From Dipteris shenzhenensis (taxonomy: Eukaryota; Polypodiophyta; Polypodiopsida; Gleicheniales): a stretch of 64,000 nucleotides of DNA. A model generated the notes under the pieces. It saw only the letters and a list, made by a program, of their open reading frames with translations, searched no databases and was not told where the DNA came from. Location of the stretch: NCBI GenBank assembly GCA_047967505.1, contig CM106539.1, one strand, 5' to 3'. Positions 10,210 through 21,249 of this stretch are shown here, one piece after another (positions within the stretch are counted from its first letter, which is position 1; each line of letters opens with the position of its first letter). Position numbers and translations under genes: made by a program.

Positions 10210-12520
10210 ACATGCATGCACTTGCGTGTGCGTGAAGACTCGACAAAACCCTGGTTCATAGTGAAATGAAACCAATTTTGGTAATGGACACAAAAGATAA
10301 AAATATTGTGAAACATTACAAGAAAATCTAGAGATGCATAAATTGCAAAAGGTTTGAAGAATGCATAACTATACAAACAAGTTTTGCTTTGATAAGTCGT
10401 AGCAAGCATCACTTTTATTGAAGAGGGTGTCTACATACCTGCCACCATCCAACAAGAAAAATGTGGTGAGAACCCGCTTAAACCTTAGTTGGGAAGACAG
10501 GTGTCATAAACATCACTCCCTTGTTATCGAGGTCACAATAAAAATTAACTCTTAACCACAAACCTATCAAGTGAGTTTTAATCTTATGAAAGTCGAGTAG
10601 ATTGAAGTAGCCATGAGTGAAATTCATGCAGAGGGTGAATTGGCACTTTTGTAGAAGGAAAGTGTAAATAATAAGGAAAACAAATAATGGTGGAAGAACT
10701 ATGAAAAGAGGTTTTAAGATCATGGAAGAAAGATTTTAAATAAAAGGAGAAGAGTTAGGAGAGAAGATAAATCTTTTGATTAAAATAAAATTAATCAATA
10801 AGACAAGGATGATGACACAAGCATTGAAAGGGTCATTGCTAAAAAAGAGCTTTAAGAACATAGAAGGAGAAGTTAGAACATTGTAGAGGGAAGTTTAAAA
10901 ATAAGAAGAAGGGGGAAATTTTATGGAAAATAAGAAAAGAAGTCTAAAAAGCTAAAAACGAGGGTAAAGAGGAATGAAATAAGTGTGAAAAAAAGCGACA
11001 TTGGAGAGAAGATTTTTTTTTTAAATCGAGAAAAAAGGGGAAGAATGTGCAGAAGGGGAAATTTAGATGGGCATTATAAGGATTAGAAATAAAAATACAG
11101 GAGGAGGTGGGAAGGGGGTTAATGAAAATGGAAAAGAGGTTATGGAGGGGTGGAATAAACTAATAGAGGAAGAGGTGGGGAGGTTGTTAACAGAGAAAAA
11201 GGGGAATTTGGAAATTTTGGAAATATGAAAAAATTAGAAAAGCAAATTTGGAAAAATAAGTAAAGAAGTAGAAGAATAAGGTGATATTAAATAACAAGAG
11301 GGTACTGTGAGGAAGAAAAAAGAAAACATCTAGATGAAAAAAACATTTAATAAAAGATGAATAAGTTAAGATAGTGCAAAAACAATTAGGAGAGGGATGA
11401 CTAGTAATTAAGAAGTAAAAATAAAGAAAGAAATATAATAAGGGAAGAAGGGAGGGGGGGGGATGATAAAAGAAAAGAGGGCATTAGGGAGCTAATAAAG
11501 AAATGTAAGTAAAGGGGTTAGCGATGGGAAATTGAGGAGGAGAAAAAGAAAGAATTAAGGAATCAAGAAATTGGAAGGGGAGAAAGGGGAGGGGGCGCAG
11601 TTGTAATTACCTATGAGTCCATCCCAGTGGGAAGAAGGAAGCAGAAATCGAGTAGATAAGTGAAGCATAGGGATGCAAGAGGTGCACGTCAACAGTGGGC
11701 AGTCACCAGGAGGCGACAACCGCACGTAGCACGGCATATCGAGTAGTTAAGCAGAGAGGTTGCACGGTGCTTGGAGGCAAAGGGTGAGAAGACGTAGATA
11801 GGGAGGCAGAGATGTATAGTTGGAAGCAAGGTAAGCGAGCAGTAGGCCGTGTTGGCACGGACAACGAGGGCACCTCGAGCGAGGGAAAGAGGTTGTAGAA
11901 GCGCATGACATAGAGGTGGCGAAAGAAGTACGACGAGGGTAGGCTAGGTTGAGAGGAGTTGGGAGTTGACGGGTGAGTAGAGGTTTGACATGAGGATTTA
12001 AATAGTTGAAGGGATGAGGGTAGTCGAGGAAGTCAGGGGTTGAGGCGACACGATACTAGGGGAACTATATGGTCGAGGGGTTGGGGTTAGGGTTTGGGAG
12101 GGATAGGTTAGGTGGAATTGGGAAGGGTAGGTTAGGGAGAGTAGTTTATAATTCTGAACGAATTAAGTAAAGCGTAAATATGAATAAATAAGGAAAACAA
12201 GATTAATAAAAATAGAAGAAAGGAAATATAAGGATTTAGGACATTAAGAAAGTAAATAGGAAAGGAAAAAAGGGGGAAAGTTCAGGGAAAAGGAAAAAAT
12301 TAGGAATAATTCGAGGGGAACAGGAAAAATTTAGGGAAATAATTAAGGGGGGGAAATGGGTGGAGTGGGGGGGGCTAAAATAGAAAGGAAACTAAAAGGG
12401 AATAATTAGGAATAAATTAGGGAGAGAAAATAAAAATTAAAAAATAGGAGACAAGAAGGTAAGAAAATTAAGGACAATAGTAAAAGGAAATAAGGTAAAA
12501 ATTAGAAAAAAAAACCGTAT
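10210..12520 (-). mobile_element. Purine-rich LTR-like repeat, copy A
   Basis: This starts with a head segment (about 10210-10570) shared with three other loci, recognisable by TTTGATAAGTCGTAGCAAGC, CTGCCACCATCCAACAAG and GGGAAGACAGGTGTC. About 2 kb of almost pure A/G on the plus strand follows, with a short GC-richer island at about 11600-12000 ending in ATTTAAATAG. Read on the minus strand, the order is pyrimidine tract, TATA-like CTATTTAAA, GC-richer leader, pyrimidine tract, conserved end. That suits an LTR lying on the minus strand. Termini are not resolved. Confidence 0.55.
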
Positions 12521-12524
12521 TCTT

Positions 12525-14490
12525 CTAATCTTGTCCGACTAGCGAATTCCAAATAGTCGTAACAAGCCATCTGATCACTTGTTGTCAACGTATCAATTAT
12601 GATCACCAACTAGCCCTTATAAAGCACCATCAAAGTCCAACTAGTAATGACAGTCATTGGTTGATCAATAGACTATAAGGTCATCAAATTAAGTGTGACT
12701 ATAAAAGAGCTATGGAACATCAATTAGTCAATAAACTACCTCATCTAATCAACTGTAGTGTTGATAAACCATGCTATGATAATTTGTAATAGGTTGAATG
12801 CTAACTCCCGTCTGTGGATGCATTCTTCCTCCTGATTTTACAACCTTGAATCCTACTTTCTTTGAAGTATGGAGAGCCACGTAGTATCTCTGCACGTTAA
12901 AGATTTTGGTGGCCGAACCGTGCTCTCAAACTCACACAATCACAAATCCTCACCCCTACCAAGTTACCTTCGACAAAATTGTTGGTCGCAACCTTGATCT
13001 CCTCCAACTTGTACCAAATTGCACCCATGTTCAGGTGCATCGAGCTATTCTCAATAGCTTTCTGTTTCATTGTGGATGGATCTCTCGTGATACAGTTGCT
13101 ACCTCCTTAACGACCACAACCAAATTGCAATTGCAACTATGTTTCCCCCCATGATCACAACTCTAGCTAGTTGCTGTCCAAGGATTAGCCAAACCCAAAG
13201 CAATGGAAGGAGGATTGATTAGCTAGTTGAAGCAGTTGGATGGTAGTTGGGAGTGGAGATGAATTTTCCTTGACCTGTAATCGCTAAGATATTGCCTTGC
13301 AAAGTCTCGAGTCATCAATGCCCACTCCTTTGGCTTGCTCCGTGGTGGATTTAGGTCATTCTAGGCTCTGCGGGATGTCCCGGACACTTTTCCCTTCTGC
13401 GCCACGGTGAAATTTCTCTAGGATTTGGTAGAATTCAAAAGTTACATTAAGATGAATAGTAGCTTCAGTCATAAACATGGAGAATTCACAATAATGTGAT
13501 AGTGTAGAGAATGTGGATATATTTTATTGAAAAAGATCGTCCCTTGGGCCTCAAATACAAGATTGTGCCTTCAAGGGCAGGGGGTAGTCTAAGTCCTAAG
13601 GGTGGGCTCCAAGAGAATTTAGGGCTTCAAGCTTGGGTCCATCCGTAGCCGCTTTGCCAGAGCCATGTCCTTGTCCATGACCGTGACGCGCTTTGCGTGG
13701 ATGGCACACATTGGTGGCGGCTTTGGTCGTAAAGCCAATGGACAAGAGCAAATTTTCCCCGATTCAACTATCAAAGTTGGGATCTTTCAGGCTGATAGCC
13801 TTGTGGCCCGTGGCCTGTGGCTCTCATGAGAAGCCATGACTTCAAGGTAGAATTAAAACCCATGATCCTGTAAGCTGACAAGCTCACCTCGCTGATTTTG
13901 TTTTTGCCAGAACAATCTAAAGCTCATATTTATATGTATAGTCAAACTTGTGATGACTTGGTTTTCCGAACATATCGTCCAATGTGCACTCAAATATGTA
14001 TTCCGAACATATCGTCCTAGGTTCATTGGTTTCTTGCTAGAATCTTATGTGTATTCGAATGATTTCGTATTCCAACAATATCAGGCTCTAATTTATGTGT
14101 AATCAATCGAAGCAAAAGCATTACTACATAACGTAAAGCTGAGGTGTACTTGTTTGGGTAGTAGCTATTGCGATAGCGATCAACATGCACAGGGTAAATT
14201 GGAAAAGGCCAGAGCAAGCGGTGGGAATTCCACATTTGTTGCTAGGAAGGCTGCAGCTAGGCGGGGTGCATCTTGATCCATATAGATGTTCATTATGGTC
14301 ATGAGCACATGCCTCCTGCCTTGAGCAAACAAAGTACAACCACTAAAATCAATCATCTCTTCTCCAAATGTATAGAAAAGGAAGCCAAGATAGTTAGTAA
14401 GAATCATAGAAGTTTACGTGCCTTCACATGAGGCTCCATCACCAATTGAGAGAGGAGCCCTGCAAGAGAGCTGCTATGGCGAACGAGGTT
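12525..14490. other. No supported gene
   Basis: Mixed sequence with moderate GC at 13300-13900. The open frame at 12906-13154 (82 codons) shows no known motif. A repeated motif TTCCGAACATATCGTCC occurs at about 13964 and 14000. Confidence 0.3.
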
Positions 14491-14501
14491 AGATTTAGTC
14501 T

Positions 14502-14906
14502 TAGGGCCTTAGCACATGGATGGGGCTAGCATGGGTTTAGGATGGGAATCTTTTTGTCATCATTACTCCCATCCTACACCAAGTGGTCTAGGATGGATTT
14601 AGAATGGGAGTAGCCACTTTTTCTCCCATCCTGAACCATGGCCTCTAAACCTTGGCAGCTAAAATGGGTTCCCCCTTTTTAGGGATTCAAAAACATGGAA
14701 GGATGACATGTGTCCTTGTCCCCACAAGGTCCCCACCTCTTAAACACATGAAATGATGCCATGTGTCCTCTTCCTCCTAAACCCATCCCTAGTTCTTTTT
14801 GTGTTAGCACATGGTGGGATGGGAATAGGTTAGAAATATGCATGGGACGACTTGAGACCACCTTTTCCCATTCCCATCCTATTTCTTCCCATGTGCTAAG
14901 CCCTGG
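14502..14906. mobile_element. Foldback / MITE-like element
   Basis: The ends are inverted repeats. The left end reads TAGGGCCTTAGCACATGG; the right end read on the minus strand is CAGGGCTTAGCACATGG. A second shared block, TAGGATGGGAAT, lies about 20 bp further in on each side. The element is about 405 bp with further internal GATGGGA/TCCCATC complementarity and no coding. The terminal YAGGG resembles hAT ends, but no matching 8-bp flanking duplication is seen, so the superfamily stays open. Confidence 0.65.
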
Positions 14907-15775
14907 GGTGGTGTAACTACGTGTGCCACTATCAAAGGCGAGGTTTTCAACTCCAACAGTATCGATGCTATAGCCCTGCTGTCCGTAGGACAGCAAAATT
15001 TGGAAAGCTTTTAGCCTCCAGTAGGTTCCAAATGTGCTTGATGTTTGTGCTTTGTTACTCATGCATCAGCTCTTGTCTGATTTATTTTCTTGCCTCCCTC
15101 TTCGACCCTCTTTCTTGGTGCTCCTAGCGACGGGATTATGGGGACTTTAGGACCGGTTTTTCAAGATTCAAAGTGTTTCTGCTCAGCTTGGAAAGAGCGG
15201 GGGTGGGGGCACTGGAGCTCTTAGCCATGGAAATGAAAGCTAGCTCCCCTCCTTGCTGATGGTGCATTCGTCCACCAATCTTGTTGGATGTTTCTTGCTT
15301 GTCTGTTGCTGGACTCCTCATTGGTCAACTACAAGCGTTCTGAGCTAGAGCTTCGGGCTTTCACTCAACCTTGACACAATAACCGGTGCTAATGAGTTTG
15401 AAAACCAGAAAGACATAGACATGGCTATACTTTCAACTGATGCAAGTAGTCTGGATGAGCTTGAAAGAAATCGTATGAAATCCACATAAGAATCTTCTTT
15501 CTCTTATTCAAGGACTACTCTACAAAGGTGTCAAGAGGACTCCAAGCAAGATTTTGAAGGAGATGAAGCTGACATATATGATGATTATGTATGAAATTCA
15601 AAGGTGCTAAATTCTAGAGTACGGAAATTGATTTGGATTTAGAAACGAATGAGAAGGACGCAAAGATGGCCGCATTCTAGAAGGAGCTTCAGCAATTTAT
15701 CAGGGCTCTTGAATTACGCGGTGGGATTCAGGAAACCAAGGAGAGCAATGCAGCAGAGGAGGGGGGCAAGAAAAA
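14907..15775. other. Possible decayed gene sequence upstream of the kinase remnant
   Basis: GC content is somewhat higher than around it. Short open stretches without ATG occur, such as one around 15370-15490 containing DTITGANEF. They could be remnants of the kinase gene whose 3' end lies at 15776-16000, but this cannot be shown. Confidence 0.25.
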
Positions 15776-16267
15776 ATGGAAGAAAACGAGCCAGCTACTT
15801 TGTGGCGAATGTTTAGGGGAAGCCATCAACAATTAGACCTCTCACAATTAGAAACGACTTTCCGAGCAGCTTTGATTGGGCTATGGTGCATCCAGCCAAA
15901 CCCTTCGCTTCACCCATCCATGTCCCGTGTTGTGCAGATGTTGGAAACAACTAGCCCTGTGGAGGAAATGCCTTGCCCTGTCGCGAGTTGTGCAGATGTT
16001 GGGAACAACTGGCCCTGTGGAGGAACCACATTACCCTATCCCCGTTGCACCCATCCATGTCCCATGTTGTGTAGATGTTGGAAACAACTGGCCCCATGGA
16101 GGAACTACCTTACCATGTCCCGTGTTGTGCAGATGTTGGAAACAACTAGCCCTGTGGAGGAACCGCCTTACCTTGTCCCCACTACATCCTCGACTATGCG
16201 GATTAAGACAATAGCGATGCAAGATGTATGGAGGATGTCTGGCGGAAGGATTCACAGCGACATCTAG
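15776..16267 (+). pseudogene. Receptor-like protein kinase C-terminal remnant with internal duplications
   Basis: The 163-codon frame contains ALIGLWCIQPNPS then HPSMSRVVQMLE, the signature of protein-kinase subdomain XI in plant receptor-like kinases, normally followed by a P-rich tail. The conserved Arg of the family's RPSM motif is His here. No earlier kinase subdomains (glycine loop, HRD, DFG) are present in the preceding 1 kb. Downstream the sequence repeats itself in several frames, so most of the predicted protein is duplication product. I read it as a decayed 3' fragment of a receptor-like kinase gene. Confidence 0.7.
15911..16185 (+). repeat. 137-bp tandem duplication containing a 47-bp kinase motif, four copies
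   Basis: A 47-bp block beginning TGTCCCGTGTTGTGCAG occurs at 15921, 15979, 16058 and 16116. Spacings of 58, 79 and 58 bp show two levels: a 58-bp duplication inside a later 137-bp duplication. The block encodes SRVVQMLETTSPVEE. Confidence 0.85.
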
Positions 16268-16581
16268 TTCTAGAAAGGATTCACAATATTGGGAATGTTC
16301 GGCGTTGATTCAAGGAGATAGCAGATTGTTTAACCTGTGAGCAGCTCATCTGCATGAAAAATAGTCACGATGCACACATGGCATGACAACCGTGACTACC
16401 GATGGCATGAACATAAACTTCTAGCCTTCTGTGTCACATGTTGCAGCGAAGAAAAGTCTGGGAATCTGCACCAAGATGGCCAAATGTATTGCAATGAAAA
16501 CAGCTCTGAGCTTTCTTCATTTTGGTCAACTCTGAGTTTAACACTTGTGCATTGAGTAGAAACATTGCACCAGAAACATTG

Positions 16582-16585
<4 letters not shown>

Positions 16586-16624
<39 letters not shown>
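16586..16624. repeat. (TC)n microsatellite
   Basis: Uninterrupted CT dinucleotides, about 19 units. Confidence 0.9.
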
Positions 16625-16629
<5 letters not shown>

Positions 16630-17853
16630 TACATTGGGCAATCAAAAGCAACTTTTATTTTTAAGGCTTTACACAAAGAAGAGACCTCCCCTGAGTGCTT
16701 TTGGTGGACCTCTACATTCAACTATTGGATCTTTGTGACAATTAAGGGCTGAGATTACGGCACATGGCTCAACAAGAGCTCAAAAAACCCAAAGGCTCCT
16801 TGTTGTAAAGAGGGGGTTAAATTAAGGAAAAAAGGTTTTAAGGGGAAGAAAGTTTTGTGTGTGCGCGTGAGTGCGTGCAAGCGTGTGTGTGTGTGTGTGT
16901 TTTAGACTCGACAAGACCCCTTTCCATAGTGCAATGAAAACAATGTAGCTCAAAAGAGAGATCAATTGCCATTAATGAAAAATATTGAACGCTAATGTTT
17001 TGTCAAAAGGTCAAAAATTTGTAGAATGCACAATTGTTCAAAAGGTTGCACTTTGATAAGTCGTAGCAAGCATCACTTTTATTGAAGAGGGGAGTATGCA
17101 TACCTGCCACCATCCAACAAGCAAAAATAGTAAGAACCAGTTTCAACTTTGATTGGGAAGACAGGTGTCGTCAACACCACTCCCTTGTAATTGGAGTAAC
17201 AAAAAAAATCAATGCTTTGGCCATACACTTATCAATCTAAAGTAGCGAAGATAATGAACCTTTGTACAAAGAAGGTTTGGTTTAATACAGAGTAATGTTA
17301 GCACGATTAATCTAAAGGTTAAGAAGTAAAAATAATGATCCTTTGTAGTGAAAAAAAGGGGGTTTAATAAAAATTGAAATAAGTGATGGGGGAAAAAAAG
17401 GGGGTTTAATTAAGAAGGAGAGAGAGATAGAGAGGGAGAGAGTGGGGGATTAATGCAAGGGGTCATATGAAGGACCATAGATTAAAAAACCAAAGAAATT
17501 AAAGAGAAATAAGGTGCCATAGATTAACAACAAGGTAAGGAGTTTTTAATTCTAATGTGAGGGGAGATAATGCCAAATAGAGAGGAGGAAATTTATAAAA
17601 ACAAAGAAGGGGGAATTGTATGGGGAATAAAATATATAAAGAGAGGGGGGAGGGGGGGGGGGATTACTATCCTTCTAGTCAATTGGGTACTGTAAGGGGC
17701 AGGTCGTCGCTGCACGGAGACACATTGCACTGGCAGTTCTCCAAAGCAAGGACTCTAAAGAAGTACCTGGTAGTCCTTGGTGGGTCAAGTCTTTGAGTAA
17801 AGAAGCAAGGATTGCAGCACGTGGGATGTCAATTCGTCGAACACGCATTAGAG

Positions 17854-18129
17854 TCAAAGCTTGGTAGGAGTAAAGTAGCACAGAGGCCAAAGGAGGCGGG
17901 CAGGAAACAGAGTACAAGGGGGCCAGGGGCTGTGGCCAAAGTCAAGACCATAGGAGAAGCGAGCAGCAGTAGGCACTGGGCAGTCACGTAGGCAGGGTTG
18001 CACAGGGCTGTAGTCACAGGCAGGGCCGCACGGGGCAAAGCTAAGTAGAAGCAGCCGCACGGGGCAAAGCCAAGTAGAGGCGACGAGGTGGGTAGTGTAT
18101 AGGGAGGCCCTCCTTAAATAGGCTAGCAA
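17854..18129 (-). CDS. Small open frame conserved between repeat copies B and C
   Basis: The 91-codon frame starts MLAYLRRASLYTTH directly downstream of a TATA-like box in the LTR-like repeat. Copy C has the same length frame at 20344-20619. It differs by scattered substitutions, one 3-bp insertion and one 3-bp deletion, so the frame is kept. No known domain is seen; the protein would be rich in Leu, Pro and Cys. It may be only a GC-rich leader that happens to be open. Confidence 0.25.
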   Translation of the reverse strand: MLAYLRRASLYTTHLVASTWLCPVRLLLLSFAPCGPACDYSPVQPCLRDCPVPTAARFSYGLDFGHSPWPPCTLFPARLLWPLCYFTPTKL

Positions 18130-18177
18130 ATGGGTAGCTAGGGAGTTGGGGGAGAGCAGAGAGTTTTGGGAAGGCGG

Positions 18178-18418
18178 GTCATAAAATTGCAGGTCAATCA
18201 GGACTTCGAGAAGTGTGTAGAAAGGCAGCAGAATAAAAGAGGGGGGGGGGGAATAGTTATGGTGGTTAGGGGGTAGTTAGGAGGATCATGTTAGTTCGGG
18301 TCATAAAGTTGCGGGTCAATCAGGACTTCGAGAAGTGTGTAGAAAGGCGGCACAATAAAAGAAGGGGGGGGGATAGTTATGGTGGTTAGGGGGTAGTTAG
18401 GGGGATCAGGTTAGTTAG
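18178..18418 (+). repeat. 121-bp tandem duplication in copy B
   Basis: Two copies (about 18178-18298 and 18299-18418) begin GGGTCATAAA and include CAATCAGGACTTCGAGAAG, AAAGGCGGCA or its variant, a G-run and GATAGTTATGGTGGTTAGG. Copy C holds only part of one unit. Confidence 0.8.
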
Positions 18419-18439
18419 TGAGTGGAGTTAGGAAAAAAG

Positions 18440-18440
<1 letters not shown>

Positions 18441-18487
<47 letters not shown>
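18441..18487. repeat. (AG)n microsatellite
   Basis: Perfect AG dinucleotides in the purine-rich body of copy B. A homologous shorter tract occurs in copy C at about 20742-20774. Confidence 0.9.
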
Positions 18488-18490
<3 letters not shown>

Positions 18491-18916
18491 GGGGTTGTTG
18501 AGAGAGATAAAAAAGGTTAGAGAGAGATAAAAAAGGAAGCGACTGGGAAAATTTAGGGGGGGGGGGATTGGGAGAAGAACTAGGTGAAAATTAAGGGGAA
18601 AAAGTGGGGGGGGGGGGGGAGGGGGGGTTAGGAAAATTAAAAAAAATCAAAAAAATATATAGGAAGAAGTTAAGGGAAATTTAAGCAAAATTAGGGAGAA
18701 AACTAGGAAAAAATTAGGGGGGGGGTTAGGGGAAAAAAAATTAAAGGAAAAATTTAAACAAAATTAGGGGGAATAAAGGAGAAAACTAGGGAAAAATTAG
18801 AGAGGGGTTGGGGGGAAGGAAGGGAAAAAGGAAGGGGGGGGAGGGGGGATTTAACATGGAAATAAATAAAGGGAAGGGATAAAAAGTAAATTGAATGTAA
18901 AGTGGGAAAGGATAGT

Positions 18917-18918
<2 letters not shown>

Positions 18919-18952
<34 letters not shown>
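18919..18952. repeat. (GT)n microsatellite at the end of copy B
   Basis: Seventeen GT units directly after GGATAGTAA. The same junction occurs at 28590-28620 in copy D. Confidence 0.9.
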
Positions 18953-18954
<2 letters not shown>

Positions 18955-19310
18955 CCAACTTAACCCTAGTAGGATACAACACACTAGGTGAGACTGTAGG
19001 TCATCACCTAGTGTGATGACCTACTGTCTACCCGAAGAGGAATAGAAGTGTTGTTTAAGTAGTGGAAAGGATGTATTAAAGTATGGTGAGTTTGTAAATT
19101 GACAAGCGAAGGCAATTGTTTAAGAAGAGGTCTATGGTAGGTAGAAAGTTAAGCAATACCGAGGTGGGAGAGGAAGGTGGGCTAACCTAGGATTTATTTG
19201 GGATAGAAGACTTTTTTTGGGGGCTACTATTGGCATTGTTTGGGCTAGAAGAGCAAGATCAAAAAGGTAAGTGGGGAAGAGAGAATTGCTCAGCGAGCAA
19301 AGAAGTGAGT

Positions 19311-20739
19311 CAAGAGGCAAGAAGGCCTTAATGACTTAAATGTACTACGTGCAACCGTCCAAAGTTGCAGGGGAAACATTATGTGTGTGTTTTAGACTTG
19401 ACAAGACCCCTTTCCATAGTGAAATGAAAACAATGTAGCTCAAAAGAGAGATCAATTGTCATTAATGAAAAATATTGAATGCTAATGTCTTGTCAAAAGG
19501 TCAAAAATTTGTAGAATGCACAATTGTTCAAAAGGTTGCACTTTGATAAGTCATAGCAAGCATCACTTTTATTGAAGAGGGGAGTCTGCATACTTTCCAC
19601 CATCCAACAAGCAAAAATAGTAAGAATCAGTTTCAACTTTGGTTGGGAAGACAAATGTCATCAACACCACTCCCTTGTTATTGGAGTTACAATAAAAATC
19701 GATGCTTTGGCCATACACTAATCAAGCTAAAGTAGCAAAGATAATGAACCTTTGTAGAAAGAAGGGTTTGGTTTAATATAGAGTAATGTTAGCATGATCA
19801 ATCTAAAGGTTAAGAAGTAAAAATAATACACCTTTATAGTGAAAAAAAGGGGGCTTAGTAAAAATTGAAATAAGTGATGGGGAAAAAAAGGGGGTTTAAT
19901 TAATAAGGAGAGAGAGAGATAGAGAGGGAGAGAGGGGGGGATTAATGCAAGGGGTCATATGAAGGACCATGGATTAAAAAACCAAAGAAATTAAAGAGAA
20001 ATAAGGTGCCATAGGTTAACAGCAATGTAAGGAGTTTTTATTTCTAATGTGAGGGGAGATAATGCAAAATAGAGAGGGGGAAATTTATAAAAACAAAGAA
20101 GGGGGAGTTGTATGGGGAATAAAATATATAAAGAGAGGGGGGAGAGGGGGGGGAATTATTGTCCTTCTAGTCAATTGGATACTATAAGGGGTGGGTCGCC
20201 GCGGCGGAGACACACTACATTGGAAGTTCTCTAAAGCAAGGACTCTAAAGAAGTACCTGGTAGTCCTTGGTGGGTCGATTCTTTGAGTAAAGAAGCAAGG
20301 ATTGCAGCGCGTGGGATGTTGATTCGTTGAGCACGCATTAGAGTCAAAGCTTGGTAGTAGTAAAATAGCACGGAAGCCGAAGGAGGCGGGCAAGAAACGG
20401 AGTACAAGGGGGCCAAGGGTTGTGGGCAGAGTCAAGACTATAGGAGAAGCGAGCAGTAGGCACTGGGTAGTCACATAGGTAGGGCTGCACGGGGCTGTAG
20501 TTGTAGGCAGGGTCGTCGCATGGGGCAAAGCTAAGTAGAAGGTGCCGCACACGGCAAAGCCAAGTAGAGGCGACGGGGTGGGTAGTGTATAGGGAGGGCC
20601 TCCTTAAATAGGCTAGCAAGTGGGTAACTAGGGAGTCGGGGGAGAGTAGTAGAAAGGCAGCAGAATAAAAGAAGTGGGGGGGATAGTTAAGGTGGTTAGG
20701 GAGATCAAGTTAGTTAGTGAGTGTAGTTAAAAAAAAGGG

Positions 20740-20778
<39 letters not shown>

Positions 20779-20865
20779 AGAGAGAGAAGGGGGGTTGTTG
20801 AGAGAGATAAAAAAGGAAGCAATTGGGAAAATTTAGGGGGGTAAAAATAGGGGGAAAACTAATAT
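19311..20865 (-). mobile_element. Purine-rich LTR-like repeat, copy C (truncated)
   Basis: This carries the same head as copy B (from 19391) plus an extra upstream segment with CCTTAATGACTTAAATGTAC, which is shared with copy D. The body, GC-richer island (about 20190-20620) and CCTTAAATAGGCTAG match copy B. The copy stops at about 20865, where the strand bias flips from purine to pyrimidine. Confidence 0.6.
20344..20619 (-). CDS. Small open frame, copy C counterpart
   Basis: The 91 codons start MLAYLRRPSLYTTH and align along the whole length with the frame at 17854-18129. Both indels between them are 3 bp. Function unknown. Confidence 0.25.
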   Translation of the reverse strand: MLAYLRRPSLYTTHPVASTWLCRVRHLLLSFAPCDDPAYNYSPVQPYLCDYPVPTARFSYSLDSAHNPWPPCTPFLARLLRLPCYFTTTKL

Positions 20866-20881
20866 CTCCCCTAAATTTTCC
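20826..20881. repeat. Inverted repeat at a strand-bias switch
   Basis: GGGAAAATTTAGGGG on the left is matched by CCCCTAAATTTTCCC on the right, about 26 bp apart. Left of it the plus strand is purine-rich; right of it (20866-21230) it is pyrimidine-rich. Confidence 0.75.
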
Positions 20882-21240
20882 CTAATCTCTTCCCTAATTT
20901 TTCCCAACTCTGTAATCTTTTCCTAGTTTGTTCTAACTCTCTACATTCCCTATTTTTTCCCTTATTTTTTCTATTTCCCACACTTTCCCCAATTTTCCTT
21001 TTTTTCCCCTAATTTCCTAAAATTTTTGTATTTTGCCTTATTTTTTGTAATTTTGGCCTAATTTTTCCCCAATTGTTTGTATTTTTTGTATTTTCCCCTA
21101 TTTTCTCGCATTCTTCTATTTTTCCCCTAATTTTTCTATTTTTTCCTATTTTCCCCTACTTTTCCCTTGAATTTTCCCTAAATTTCCCCCTAATTACCCC
21201 CTTTTTACTCCCTAACTATACTCCCTCTCTACGTTAAAAC
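20866..21240 (+). repeat. Inverted fragment of the purine-rich repeat body
   Basis: Pyrimidine-rich run of CCCTAATTTTTCC-type units, the complement of the AAATTAGGG-type units of copies A-D. It is probably an inverted piece of the same family. Confidence 0.5.
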
Positions 21241-21249
21241 TCCACTACC

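Larger units (their letters stand above)
16901..18952 (-). mobile_element. Purine-rich LTR-like repeat, copy B
   Basis: The conserved head is at 16901-17240, the purine-rich body at 17290-17660, a GC-richer island at 17680-18130 and a second purine-rich body to 18900, ending GGATAGTAAG(TG)n. On the minus strand a TATA-like CCTATTTAAGGAGG (around 18115) precedes a 91-codon frame (18129-17854). G-runs at 17643-17662 and 18606-18630 could form quadruplexes. Copy C is a diverged duplicate about 2.49 kb downstream. Confidence 0.6.
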
